From Desulfobulbaceae bacterium (GTDB lineage: Bacteria > Bacteroidota > Ignavibacteria > Kapaibacteriales > UBA2268), in contig JAGXRP010000036.1 in assembly GCA_018335795.1 (NCBI GenBank), positions 26,466-90,465 on the forward strand: DNA of 64,000 nucleotides, written 5' to 3'. Positions 17,336 to 26,567 of this stretch are shown piece after piece (the stretch's first letter is position 1; each line of letters begins with the position of its first letter). The notes beneath the pieces are model-generated. The model saw nothing but the letters and a program-made list of their open reading frames with translations. It was not told the origin of the DNA and did not search any database. Both the position numbers and the translations under genes were made by a program.

Positions 17336-20300
17336 ATGAATAAACAAATATTCTTAATCCTAACGATATTGTTCTTAACTGTTTTTAATGCCAAGGCACA
17401 ATATTGGTTTGGAGCTTACCCAAAATCTCAAAGTGACACAATCAATCAAAATCGAAATTTTTATGAATTCCAAAATGATTTCAATAATTATTGGGGAAAT
17501 AAGGAAATAACTCCCGAAACTCCCAGAAACGAAAGAGGCGGATGGAAACAATACAAACGATGGGAATGGTTTTGGGAGCAAAGAGTATATCCGACTGGAG
17601 TTTTTCCCACACCCGATATTCTTTGGAAAGAGATTCAGAAGCTGAAAGCAAATCGTGGCAAAGACGAAGATAGATTACATAGCTTTAGTTGGCAACAAGT
17701 AGGGCCATCAACGTCTGGTGGTGGATATGCCGGATTAGGGCGACTCAATGTAATTGCTGAAGACCCCAATTATAATGGCACCTCTAATCAAACTATTTGG
17801 GTAGGTTCAGCTTCCGGCGGACTTTGGAAGACTACTGATGCCGGCTCAAGTTGGACTACAAATACCGACCAACTTTCGACACTTGGAGTAACTGCAATCG
17901 CAATTGACCCCGACAATACAAACATAATGTACATCGCAACAGGAGATGGAGACGCCAATGATACTTACTCAGTCGGAGTTTTGAAATCTACTAACGGAGG
18001 TTCCACATGGAATACAACAGGCTTGAATTGGACTACGACCCAAACACGTACAATTCGCGAAATGAAAATGCACCCTACAAACAGTAGTATCCTATATGCA
18101 GCAACTTCAATCGGTGTTTTCAAAACTACCAACGGAGGCACGAATTGGTCTCAGCAATCAATCCCGTTAAATGTAAGCTCAGGATATTGGGACATTGAAA
18201 TCAATCCGAGTGACCCGAATATAGTTTATGTCACAAGTAATTATGAAATTGCCAAAACAACAAACGGCGGCACAAATTGGTCTATACTCTCAAGTGGATT
18301 GCCAAGTTCTTCAGCGAATATTTATCGCGTAGAAATGTCGCTGTCACCTGCAAATAATAATCATCTCTTTGCTGTTTACGGCTACTATAATTGGAGCGGT
18401 GGCAACAGTCAAAATAATTATGGTTTGTACGGTATTTACGGCTCTACAAATAGTGGCACAAGTTGGGATGAAATCACTCGATGGGACGAAGATAGCCTTA
18501 ATTTACTAGGTTGGAATTACGATGCATCTGACAAGGGTGGTCAGGCATTTTATGATTTGGATATATTAGCGGATAAAAATTCTACAAACACCTTCTTCGT
18601 TGGTGGGGTAAACGTTTGGCGTACAACTAATCGTGGAATTGATTGGAGTTGTGTCGCTCATTGGTATGGCGGTGGAGGCAATCCCGAAGTTCATGCAGAC
18701 CATCATCATCTTTATTTTGGCGGTTCAAACAGAATGTATAGCGGTCACGATGGTGGTATAAATAGAACTACAAATGGAGGTACATCATGGGCTTGGATTG
18801 GCTCGGGGCTGAGAATCACACAGTTTTACCGTTTTGGAATTGCTCAAAAAGACTCAAATTTGCTGATTGCAGGTGCACAGGACAACGGCACTAAGCAAAT
18901 GACCGGAAGTAATTGGAGAGATGTAATTGGTGGTGACGGCATGGAGTGTATTGTTAATTACAACAACAGTAATTATATCTATGGTTCTCTCTATTATGGC
19001 AGAATATTCCGTTCTACCAATAAAGGCAATAGTTTTCAAGAACTTAATACTCCTAAAGCTACCGGGAATGACAATGGCGCTTGGGTTACACCTTATATAC
19101 TTCACCCCTCAAATCCTGAAATTCTATACGCCGGGTATAAAGAGATATGGAAATCCACAGACCACGGCTCTACCTGGAGCAAGATTTCTAACTTCGGGCA
19201 TAATAACAGACACACAGTTCTTCATATTTCAGAGTCAAATCCATCGTATATATATGCAGGGTATTCAAGTACATTAAGGCGAACGACCAATGAAGGTTCG
19301 TCATGGTCTGTCATCAATTTGCCAATTTCCAACACTCTGACATATATGGCAGTTCATCCCGAAGACCCCAATAAAATATGGGCTGCATTTTCGGGATATT
19401 CATCAGGGAATAAAGTTTACTACTCTTCAAACGGCGGAGCAGGATGGACAAATATTTCTAAGAGTTTGCCTAATATACCTGTTAACTGCATAACATACCA
19501 AAAAAATTATAGTAATCGCGTTTATGTAGGCACGGACATCGGAATCTTTTATATTGATGATACAATGACTGATTGGGAAGAGTTCAACGACGATTTGCCT
19601 AATGTAATTGTTAATGAAATCGAAATCAACTACGATTATGAGCTAATTTACGCTGCAACTTATGGTCGCGGTGTCTGGAAAAATTCTCTCCCGATTGAAG
19701 TTATAGAAACACCGGCGCTTTTGCTGCCTCCCAATAATACAAGCAATGTGCCATTAGCACAAATTTTGAAATGGTCATCGGTCGCCAATGTTGATAATTA
19801 TCAAATCCAAATTTCGACTAATTCTACTTTTACAAATATTGTCAAAGATTCGGCCGGGATTGTTGATACAACTTTCTCATTTGCAAATTACAATTCCCAA
19901 TATGACACACAATATTATTGGCGAGCAAGGGCTAAGAAAGGTTCTAAGACCAGTGCTTGGTCAAGTACTTTCAATTTTACGACTGAACCACGATTACTGC
20001 CACCGGTCTTGACTTCTCCGAGCAATAATGCAACGGGCATTACTATTAATGCCAATTCGCAATGGAATTCGGCAACAGGAGCATCAAACTATGACTTGGA
20101 AATCGCTACTGATGTGAATTTCAATAATATTGTCAAAAGCATCAATAGTCTGGTCGCAACGTCATATTCCTTAACAAATATTCCTGCTGATTACGGCAGC
20201 CAATATTTTTGGAGATTACGTTCCAAAAGTGCCACTCAAACAAGCGATTGGTCAAGCACTTTCAATTTCACGACTGAACCGCGACTATTGCCACCTGTTT

Positions 20301-23300
20301 TGACCTCTCCGAGCAATAATGCTACTGATATCGCAATTGATGCAAATTTACTTTGGAATTCAGCAACAGGTGCATCAAACTATGACTTGGAAATCGCCAC
20401 TGATGCGAATTTCAATAATATAATTAAAAATGTGAATAGTTTAGTAGCGACGTCATATTCTCTGACAAATGTTCCTGCTAATTACGACAGTCAATATTTT
20501 TGGAGATTGCGTTCCAAAAGTGCCACCCAAACAAGCGATTGGTCAAGTACTTTCAATTTCACGACTGAACCGAGATTACTGCCACCGGTCTTGACTTCTC
20601 CGAGCAATAATGCAACGGGCATTGCTATTAATGCCAATATGCAATGGAATGCAGCAACAGGTGCATCAAACTATGACTTGGAAATCGCAACTGATGCGAA
20701 TTTCAATAATATAATTAAAAATGTGAATAGTTTGGTAGCGACGTCATATTCTCTGACAAATGTTCCTGCTAATTACGACAGTCAATATTTTTGGAGATTA
20801 CGTTCCAAAAGTGCCACCCAAACAAGCGATTGGTCAACCACTTTCAATTTTACGACAGAGCCGCGACTATTGCCACCTGTATTGATTTTACCCGCAAATA
20901 ATGCGACTGATATTGTAATTGATGCAGATTTTCAATGGAATGTAGCAACAGGAGCGTCAAACTATGACTTAGTAATAGCCACAGATGCCGATTTCAATAA
21001 TATAATTAAAAATGTGAATAGTCTGGTCGCAACGTTTTATTCCTTATCAAATATTCCTGCTGATTACGGCAGCCAATATTTTTGGAGATTACGTTCCAAA
21101 AGTGCCACCCAAACAAGCGATTGGTCAAGCACTTTCAATTTCACGACTGAATCGAGATTATTGCCGCCTGTTATGACATCTCCGCAAAACAATGCAATAG
21201 ATATCGCAATTGATGCAAATTTACTTTGGAATGCAGCAACAGGAGCGTCAAGCTACGACTTAGTAATAGCCACAGATACCGATTTCAATAATATAATTAA
21301 TAATGTGAATAGTCTGGTCGCAACGTCATATTCCTTAACAAATGTTCCTGCTGATTACGGCAGCCAATATTTTTGGAGATTACGTTCCAAAAGTGCCACC
21401 CAAACAAGCGATTGGTCGAGTGCTCGCAATTTCACGACTGAACCGAGATTATTGCCACCTGTGATGACATCTCCGCAAAACAATGCAATAGATATCGCAA
21501 TTGATGCAAATTTACTTTGGAATTCAGCAACTGGAGCGTCAAGCTATGACTTAGTAATAGCCACAGATGCCGATTTTAATAATATCGTCAAAAGCATGAA
21601 TAACCTTGCTGCAACAATGTATTCAATCTCTAATATTCCTGCGGCGGATGAAACCCAATACTATTGGAGATTACGCTCAAAGAGTGCCACCCAAACAAGT
21701 GATTGGTCGAGCGTCTTTAATTTCACTACAATAATGGAATTGAATCCCCCGGATTTGATTTACCCGGGTAATAATTCCAACAACATATCAAAAATAGTGC
21801 TTTTGAATTGGAATGATGTCGCCAAAGCCGATGAATACAAAATTCAAGTAGCAGATAATATAAATTTCACAAATATGAAAATTAATCTGGTGGTTTCAGA
21901 ATCTGAATATCAGGTGCCAAACGGCTCATTGAAAGGCAATGTCACATATTATTGGCGTGTAAAAGCTTTGAACGATGACATTGAGAGCGAGTTCTCTACA
22001 ATTTTCAATTTCAAAACCGAAAACAAAGTCCCCGATACTTGGTCATTTGTTGAAAATACTCCAACAAAATCCAAAATCGTAGTACCAACTTCAATTAATC
22101 CGCAAATAGGCGGTAGAAATATTGCGGTCGGTGATGCAATCGGATTGTTTTATGATGATGCCGGAACAAAAAAATGCGCCGGTTATGCATATTGGACAGG
22201 TGTGATTCTCCAGATTACTGTGTGGGGAGATGACCCTTTGACAATTGAAAAAGACGGATTCTCTACAAACGAACTATATTCATTCAAACTATGGGATTCC
22301 CAAACTGATTTGGTTTATACTGCTGAAGCCACATATTCGAATGGTCCGAATAATTTTCAAAACAATGCCACTTCTATTCTTGCTTCTCTCAATTCTTTGA
22401 CCGATATTCAGGTCATCAATTTAAGTCAAGGATGGAATATGATATCATCATACATTGCTGCCGATTTACCTTCTATGGAGGATGTTTTTGGCGTTATTGA
22501 CGATAAACTCGTAATATGTAAAAATGGCAGCGGTAATGTTTATTTGCCCGAATTCGAAATTAATGATATTGGAGATTGGAACAAATACGAAGGCTATCAA
22601 GTTTATATGAATCATGCTGGAACTCTTATCTTGAGCGGTACAGCAGCAGAGCCTGAAAATGAACCTCTTAACTTGAGTTCAGGTTGGCATATAGTTTCAT
22701 ATTTAAGAAAAACTGCAATGGATATTTCAATCGCTATGGAAAGCATTGACGATAATTTGATAATTGCTAAAGATAATTTGGGGAATGTATTTTTGCCTGA
22801 ATTCGAAATTAATACCATCGGCGATATGCTTCCGGGACAGGGCTACCAGATTTATCTCTCATCGGGCGATGCTTTAACTTATCCACCTAATTCGGCAGGG
22901 AAATACATTTCACCAATTTATCGCTATTCAAGAAGCATAAACCCTGTTTTGCCTCAAATTTCGGGAACCGGAAATAGTATGACAACTATAGTCGAATTTG
23001 ATGAACGATACAACGGACATTTGTTCCTTGCACATGATAACAAAGGCAGACTTGTAGGTTCGGCGATTATCGAAAACGGTATATGCCCAATTGTTATATG
23101 GCAGGATGATGAGCGGAATAGCAATTATTCTGCGAATTCAACAATTCAATACAGCGTAATTGACCAAACCACTAATCTCGAAATTTCGGGATTTGTAATC
23201 ACTCGTCAAACAGATTTGCTTACAAAGCAACCAAATGATATTTCGAAATATGGCAAAAATTCAGTGAATTACGGAAAAGCATTATTGCCAACCGGAATCA

Positions 23301-23557
23301 GGATGATTCAAAATATTATGCCTATTCCTGCAAGTTCGGAATTTTCGATTGAATACGCCGTTGCCGAAAATAGTAATGTTAGAATTAAACTATTTAGCAT
23401 CAGCGGACAAGAAGTATCAGTCTTGAAAGATGCGCCAATGCAATCGGGAATTTATACTGAGACTTACTCAACAGGCATTATCGGCTCAGGTGAATACATT
23501 ATCATGATGGAACAAGGCAGCGAACTTGATACAGAACGAATGATAATCAAGAAATAA
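17336..23557 (+). CDS. Giant T9SS-secreted protein: BNR/sortilin-like propeller, FN3 repeats, C-terminal sorting domain
   Basis: 2073 residues from ATG 17336 (a GTG 9 bases upstream is less likely because the hydrophobic signal 'IFLILTILFLTVFNAKAQ' then sits at the N-terminus). Residues about 118-790 hold many Asp-box/BNR-type repeats of the form 'STNGGSTWNTTG' and 'KTTDAGSSWTTNTDQL', forming one or two beta-propellers. Residues 793-1560 contain eight fibronectin-III-like modules, six of them near-identical and encoded by 291-bp DNA repeats. Next is a domain at 1570-1680, two related 'LSQGWNMISSYI' / 'LSSGWHIVSYLR' modules, and a T9SS sorting domain at about 1992-2073 ('IMPIPASSEFSIEYAV', 'SGEYIIMM'). 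It is expected at the cell surface as an adhesin-like or binding protein; no catalytic site was identified. Confidence 0.85.
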   Translation: MNKQIFLILTILFLTVFNAKAQYWFGAYPKSQSDTINQNRNFYEFQNDFNNYWGNKEITPETPRNERGGWKQYKRWEWFWEQRVYPTGVFPTPDILWKEIQKLKANRGKDEDRLHSFSWQQVGPSTSGGGYAGLGRLNVIAEDPNYNGTSNQTIWVGSASGGLWKTTDAGSSWTTNTDQLSTLGVTAIAIDPDNTNIMYIATGDGDANDTYSVGVLKSTNGGSTWNTTGLNWTTTQTRTIREMKMHPTNSSILYAATSIGVFKTTNGGTNWSQQSIPLNVSSGYWDIEINPSDPNIVYVTSNYEIAKTTNGGTNWSILSSGLPSSSANIYRVEMSLSPANNNHLFAVYGYYNWSGGNSQNNYGLYGIYGSTNSGTSWDEITRWDEDSLNLLGWNYDASDKGGQAFYDLDILADKNSTNTFFVGGVNVWRTTNRGIDWSCVAHWYGGGGNPEVHADHHHLYFGGSNRMYSGHDGGINRTTNGGTSWAWIGSGLRITQFYRFGIAQKDSNLLIAGAQDNGTKQMTGSNWRDVIGGDGMECIVNYNNSNYIYGSLYYGRIFRSTNKGNSFQELNTPKATGNDNGAWVTPYILHPSNPEILYAGYKEIWKSTDHGSTWSKISNFGHNNRHTVLHISESNPSYIYAGYSSTLRRTTNEGSSWSVINLPISNTLTYMAVHPEDPNKIWAAFSGYSSGNKVYYSSNGGAGWTNISKSLPNIPVNCITYQKNYSNRVYVGTDIGIFYIDDTMTDWEEFNDDLPNVIVNEIEINYDYELIYAATYGRGVWKNSLPIEVIETPALLLPPNNTSNVPLAQILKWSSVANVDNYQIQISTNSTFTNIVKDSAGIVDTTFSFANYNSQYDTQYYWRARAKKGSKTSAWSSTFNFTTEPRLLPPVLTSPSNNATGITINANSQWNSATGASNYDLEIATDVNFNNIVKSINSLVATSYSLTNIPADYGSQYFWRLRSKSATQTSDWSSTFNFTTEPRLLPPVLTSPSNNATDIAIDANLLWNSATGASNYDLEIATDANFNNIIKNVNSLVATSYSLTNVPANYDSQYFWRLRSKSATQTSDWSSTFNFTTEPRLLPPVLTSPSNNATGIAINANMQWNAATGASNYDLEIATDANFNNIIKNVNSLVATSYSLTNVPANYDSQYFWRLRSKSATQTSDWSTTFNFTTEPRLLPPVLILPANNATDIVIDADFQWNVATGASNYDLVIATDADFNNIIKNVNSLVATFYSLSNIPADYGSQYFWRLRSKSATQTSDWSSTFNFTTESRLLPPVMTSPQNNAIDIAIDANLLWNAATGASSYDLVIATDTDFNNIINNVNSLVATSYSLTNVPADYGSQYFWRLRSKSATQTSDWSSARNFTTEPRLLPPVMTSPQNNAIDIAIDANLLWNSATGASSYDLVIATDADFNNIVKSMNNLAATMYSISNIPAADETQYYWRLRSKSATQTSDWSSVFNFTTIMELNPPDLIYPGNNSNNISKIVLLNWNDVAKADEYKIQVADNINFTNMKINLVVSESEYQVPNGSLKGNVTYYWRVKALNDDIESEFSTIFNFKTENKVPDTWSFVENTPTKSKIVVPTSINPQIGGRNIAVGDAIGLFYDDAGTKKCAGYAYWTGVILQITVWGDDPLTIEKDGFSTNELYSFKLWDSQTDLVYTAEATYSNGPNNFQNNATSILASLNSLTDIQVINLSQGWNMISSYIAADLPSMEDVFGVIDDKLVICKNGSGNVYLPEFEINDIGDWNKYEGYQVYMNHAGTLILSGTAAEPENEPLNLSSGWHIVSYLRKTAMDISIAMESIDDNLIIAKDNLGNVFLPEFEINTIGDMLPGQGYQIYLSSGDALTYPPNSAGKYISPIYRYSRSINPVLPQISGTGNSMTTIVEFDERYNGHLFLAHDNKGRLVGSAIIENGICPIVIWQDDERNSNYSANSTIQYSVIDQTTNLEISGFVITRQTDLLTKQPNDISKYGKNSVNYGKALLPTGIRMIQNIMPIPASSEFSIEYAVAENSNVRIKLFSISGQEVSVLKDAPMQSGIYTETYSTGIIGSGEYIIMMEQGSELDTERMIIKK
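19986..21731 (+). repeat. Six tandem 291-bp FN3-encoding repeats
   Basis: Units begin at about 19986, 20277, 20568, 20859, 21150 and 21441, each 97 codons and each starting at a CGN/AGA-Leu-Leu-Pro-Pro block. Long stretches are identical at DNA level between units (for example the segment coding 'SQYFWRLRSKSATQTSDWS'). Flanking modules at 19713-19985 and 21732-22020 are related in protein sequence but diverged. This suggests recent duplication or gene conversion within one gene. Confidence 0.9.
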
Positions 23558-23584
23558 ATCGTCAGAGTATCGTCTAAAAAACTG

Positions 23585-23592
23585 TATTTTTG
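23585..23592 (+). promoter_or_regulatory. Candidate -7 box TATTTTTG before mrp
   Basis: TATTTTTG matches TAnnTTTG and lies 28-40 bases upstream of the possible TTG starts of mrp. A -33 TTTG is not apparent, so this is a half-site only. Confidence 0.35.
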
Positions 23593-23624
23593 AGTATATT
23601 TTAATCATTAAATTGGAATTTATT

Positions 23625-24710
23625 TTGAACGAAACAACAATCAGAGAAAAAATCGGCTCTATCAAAGACCCCGATTTAGCAAAAAGTCTGAATGAATTAG
23701 ATTCGATAAAAAAAGTCGTTGTCAAAGATAATGCAATTCAAATATATGTTGAATTAGTCGGTCCTTTTCATTGGGTTTATGCTGATATCAAAGCTCAAAT
23801 CAAAACGGCTTTGCATGAAATTGCATCCGATTATACTCATGAAATTTTCATCACTGAAAGACCGTACCAACTCACTAATCGTCCAAGTTTGAAGCGCGTC
23901 AAAAATATTATTGCCGTAGCATCAGGTAAAGGCGGAGTAGGCAAATCATCAATTGCTTCAAATCTTGCAGTGGGTTTGAGCTTGAGCGGCGCTAAAGTTG
24001 GCATCATTGACGGAGACGTTTACGGTCCAAGCCAACCGACAATGTTTGGGATTTCGGATGGTAGATTGAACGCTATGCAAAATGAAGACGGAACTGTTTC
24101 AGCCGAGCCATTAGAAAAATATGGTGTCAAAATTGCTTCAATGGGTTTCATCATTAATCGTGACGAAGCTGCGATTGTTCGCGGTCCGATGCTTGCGGGA
24201 TACTTTTCCATGCTTTTTGAACAAGTCAGTTGGGGAGAGTTAGACTTCCTTATTTTCGATTTGCCTCCGGGAACAGGTGACATCCAACTTACTTTGACGC
24301 AGAAAATTCCATTGACAGGTGCAGCGATTGTGACTACACCACAGGAAATTTCACTTGCTGATGTTCGCCGCTCAATTACTATGTTCAATCGCGTAAAAGT
24401 AGATATACTTGGTATCGTCGAGAATATGAGCTATTTCATTCCTCCGGATATGCCCGATAAAAAGTACTTCATTTTTGGTCAAGGTGGGGGAGAAGAAATT
24501 GCTCAAGAATTCGGCGTTAATGTATTGGGTAAAGTGCCTTTGAATATTGAAATGCGGGAAGGCAATGACGGAGGAAGACCTGTAATTCTTGACCCAAATA
24601 ATGGTTTGCAAGCGCAAATTTTGCAAGAAGTTACTGCTAATTTAGTCTCTCGCGTGCGACAAGTGAATTACGACAAATCATCAACAGTAATGCCCGAGAT
24701 TTCGCTCTAA
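23625..24710 (+). CDS. mrp: Mrp/NBP35-family iron-sulfur carrier ATPase
   Basis: About 361 residues. The N-terminus is an MIP18/DUF59-like domain ('IGSIKDPDLAKSLNELDSIK'), followed by a P-loop domain with deviant Walker A 'GKGGVGKS' at about 101-108, 'GIIDGDVYGPSQPTMFG', 'FDLPPGTGDIQLTL' and 'TTPQEISLADVRRS'. Mrp/ApbC proteins carry Fe-S clusters to apoproteins. The C-terminal CxxC that many Mrp proteins use is absent; the place reads 'MSYFIPPDMPDKKYFIFG', the form usual in Bacteroidota. Both starts are TTG; I favour 23625, which has GGA 7 bases upstream, over 23613. Overlaps the NifU-like gene (TAATG), which fits a shared Fe-S function. Confidence 0.92.
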   Translation: MNETTIREKIGSIKDPDLAKSLNELDSIKKVVVKDNAIQIYVELVGPFHWVYADIKAQIKTALHEIASDYTHEIFITERPYQLTNRPSLKRVKNIIAVASGKGGVGKSSIASNLAVGLSLSGAKVGIIDGDVYGPSQPTMFGISDGRLNAMQNEDGTVSAEPLEKYGVKIASMGFIINRDEAAIVRGPMLAGYFSMLFEQVSWGELDFLIFDLPPGTGDIQLTLTQKIPLTGAAIVTTPQEISLADVRRSITMFNRVKVDILGIVENMSYFIPPDMPDKKYFIFGQGGGEEIAQEFGVNVLGKVPLNIEMREGNDGGRPVILDPNNGLQAQILQEVTANLVSRVRQVNYDKSSTVMPEISL

Positions 24711-24949
24711 TGTTTGAGGAACTACGTCATAGGGTCGAAATCGAATTAGATAAAATTCGCCCTTATCTTGAAAAAGACAAGGGCGGAGTTGAATATGTTC
24801 GCTTTGAAGAAGAAACCGCCACCTTAGAGCTCCGGATGACCGGAAACTGTGGCATTTGCCCACTTTCTTTAATGACTTTACGCGGTGGAATCGAAAGATT
24901 TTTGCTTATTTCAATTCCCGAAATCCGAAGAGTTGAAAAAGTTCAATAA
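24710..24949 (+). CDS. NifU C-terminal-domain protein (Fe-S scaffold)
   Basis: 79 residues, essentially a lone NifU C-terminal (Nfu) domain: 'LDKIRPYLEKDKGGVEYV' and the cluster-binding Cys pair in 'GNCGICPLSLMTLRGGIE' (Cys47 and Cys50). Such Nfu proteins hold or hand over a 4Fe-4S cluster. The start is coupled to the end of mrp. The domain is at the short end of the family, with no N-terminal IscU part. Confidence 0.93.
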   Translation: MFEELRHRVEIELDKIRPYLEKDKGGVEYVRFEEETATLELRMTGNCGICPLSLMTLRGGIERFLLISIPEIRRVEKVQ

Positions 24950-24955
24950 AATAGT

Positions 24956-24985
24956 TTTGTATATTAAAAATATTTCGTATTTTTG
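24956..24985 (+). promoter_or_regulatory. Promoter of tRNA-Val (TTTG-N18-TATTTTTG)
   Basis: TTTG at 24956-24959, an 18-base spacer and TATTTTTG at 24978-24985 match the Bacteroidota housekeeping promoter. The expected start, about 7 bases later, lies just before the tRNA 5' end at 24998. Confidence 0.75.
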
Positions 24986-24997
24986 TAGTCTGTTTAC

Positions 24998-25072
24998 GGG
25001 CGATTAGCTCAGCTGGTCTAGAGCACCTGCCTTACAAGCAGGGGGTCGGGGGTTCGACTCCCTCATCGCCCA
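24998..25072 (+). tRNA. tRNA-Val (anticodon TAC)
   Basis: A 75-base cloverleaf can be drawn: acceptor GGGCGAT with ATCGCCC and discriminator A, D-arm with AGCTCAGCTGGT, anticodon stem CCTGC/GCAGG around loop CTTACAA (anticodon TAC at 25033-25035), and T-arm with loop TTCGACT. CCA is not encoded. Confidence 0.96.
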
Positions 25073-25096
25073 CAGAAAAATAATTTCTTAGATTTG

Positions 25097-25129
25097 AAAG
25101 CTGTCCAAAGGGGCAGCTTTTTTTTTTTG
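25097..25129 (+). terminator. Rho-independent terminator after tRNA-Val
   Basis: AAAGCTGTCC pairs with GGGCAGCTTT (one G-T wobble) around a 4-base loop, followed by a run of about ten T. It ends the tRNA-Val transcript. Confidence 0.85.
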
Positions 25130-25142
25130 TGGTGGGGTTGTC

Positions 25143-25165
25143 CTGTCAGTTGTTACAACTGACAG
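25143..25165. repeat. 23-base palindrome
   Basis: CTGTCAGTTGT and ACAACTGACAG are exact inverted 11-mers separated by one base, immediately after the tRNA-Val terminator. It has no T-tract on either side, so it looks like a REP-type palindrome or a protein-binding site rather than a second terminator. Confidence 0.6.
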
Positions 25166-25185
25166 CCACGAAATGTAGGGACTGC

Positions 25186-25227
25186 AACAGCGTTCTGTCC
25201 GAAACATAGCCCATGAATTTATTCGTG
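25186..25227. repeat. Left arm of 42-bp perfect inverted repeat
   Basis: These 42 bases occur exactly, inverted, at 26907-26948. The arm contains half of a GGAC..GTCC palindrome (25179-25200) and a CATAGCCCA/TTCGTGGG segment that recurs as a hairpin near 63663. The two arms bracket the WD40-like T9SS gene. Confidence 0.85.
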
Positions 25228-25264
25228 GGTCAGGATTGTCAATCTATTTTAGGATTATAAAACA

Positions 25265-25303
25265 AATCCCCCTGCTCGCAAGCTCGCTTTGTAAAGGGGG
25301 ATT
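25265..25303 (-). terminator. Probable terminator of the WD40-like T9SS gene
   Basis: AATCCCCC (25265-25272) and GGGGGATT (25296-25303) form a stem whose loop contains GCTCGCAAGCTCGC, itself internally repetitive. Read on the minus strand it is followed by TGTTTTATAATC, giving a weak U-tract downstream of the gene ending at 25317. It may also be a dispersed repeat. Confidence 0.5.
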
Positions 25304-25316
25304 AAGGGGGATTTCT

Positions 25317-26567
25317 TTAATTCACCACACAAAATTTACTAACATATTCTTTGCTTCCATCCTTGATATGTAAAAAGTAAATACCACTTTGGAGCTTTAT
25401 TGGTATGCGAATTTCATTAGTTGATGTATTCAAATTCAAATTACGAATCATTCTACCATTTATATCTGTAATAGTACAATTGATAGAATTGGTTACAAAT
25501 GCATAGTTACGGATACTAAGACTATTGTTTATATATTCAACCAGAAAAGGATTTGCTATTTCAGGCTTTATACTTGCACCTGTTAAAATTTTTTCAAAGT
25601 CGTAACAATAAATAACACCATAATTGACTAACATTGTATTTTTAGCTTCGTTGTAATCAGATATTCCTGATGAATTGTTTTTTGTGAAAATTATTTGGTC
25701 ATTATTTAGATTCACAAGATTAAAAACTGGTGGTTGTGCATACCCATTACCTAAAGCAACATATTCATTCGTAATAAAACCAAAACCCGATGCTTCATTA
25801 TAATATTTATATAGTTGTAAGTTTTCTGTACTATATATATATAGATTACTTGCATACACCTGAAACCCCACCAACTTTGAATCATGCGAGAATTTGATTG
25901 AGCGGACTTCTCTGGAGTTCTCGAATTCACCCAATATTTTGATTGGTTCAAGTGTTTCAGCGTCCCACAATATTAATTGAGTATAATTTTTGCCTGAAGG
26001 ACCAAAGTATGTTCCTCCTGTAGCAACGTATTTTCCATTAGGTGAAACTGCTATCATTCTTGTTGTAGTATATCTTATTAAAGTTTCACTTGTTTTATAC
26101 TCTCCTGTCTCAATATTATATGACTGTAATCTGGTATTGCCATTAAGTTCATCGATTGGCTCAATAAAAACATAAACCAAGGTACGACTGTCCGGCATAA
26201 ATTTAGGATAGGTTTCTTCTTTTGTCAATCGTGCAATTACTTTTCCTGTTTCATAATCTAATACACATCTCTGAAATGACTCATCCATTGCGGAAATGTA
26301 TTTACCATCGGGGCTTATATCGAAAAAATACAAAGGGGACACAAATTCCCTTAGTCTCGTTCCTGTATTGCCGTCAAGTTCACATTCAAAACCACCTTCA
26401 TCAACATATCCTTTGCCTGCAAGTATATTACCATTTGGGTGTACAAGGAATCGGTCATACGAATTCTCTGTCTTCCAAAGCAAGTTTGGATCGGGGTCAG
26501 GTTCTTGAGCCAGTGTAAAGTTGCAATACAGTATTGCTACAGTGAATAACAAAAATGCTCTTTTCAT
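25317..26567 (-). CDS. Secreted WD40/propeller-like protein with T9SS sorting domain
   Basis: 416 residues from the ATG at 26567, which is preceded by the Shine-Dalgarno-like GGGAGAA; a frame opening 21 bases upstream lacks this. The N-terminus is a signal peptide ('RAFLLFTVAILYCNFTLAQ'). The body is built of propeller-type strands ('ISPDGKYISAMDES', 'VSPNGKYVATGG', 'LILWDAETLEPIKIL', 'KFSHDSKLVGFQ'), about five or six blades. The last ~75 residues are a T9SS sorting domain ('TITDINGRMIRNLNL', 'LQSGIYFLHIKDGSKEYVSK'). Flanked by 42-bp inverted repeats and no operon partner, it may be a recently transferred or duplicated module. No enzymatic motif was seen. Confidence 0.82.
   Translation of the reverse strand: MKRAFLLFTVAILYCNFTLAQEPDPDPNLLWKTENSYDRFLVHPNGNILAGKGYVDEGGFECELDGNTGTRLREFVSPLYFFDISPDGKYISAMDESFQRCVLDYETGKVIARLTKEETYPKFMPDSRTLVYVFIEPIDELNGNTRLQSYNIETGEYKTSETLIRYTTTRMIAVSPNGKYVATGGTYFGPSGKNYTQLILWDAETLEPIKILGEFENSREVRSIKFSHDSKLVGFQVYASNLYIYSTENLQLYKYYNEASGFGFITNEYVALGNGYAQPPVFNLVNLNNDQIIFTKNNSSGISDYNEAKNTMLVNYGVIYCYDFEKILTGASIKPEIANPFLVEYINNSLSIRNYAFVTNSINCTITDINGRMIRNLNLNTSTNEIRIPIKLQSGIYFLHIKDGSKEYVSKFCVVN

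Noticed and set aside
19986..21731. Regular 291-base repeats could be read as a CRISPR-like or satellite array
   Set aside because: Units are too long, contiguous without spacers and in frame within one open protein, with FN3 residues.
25143..25316. Insertion sequence near tRNA-Val
   Set aside because: Inverted repeats are present but no transposase frame and no clear target-site duplication are seen.
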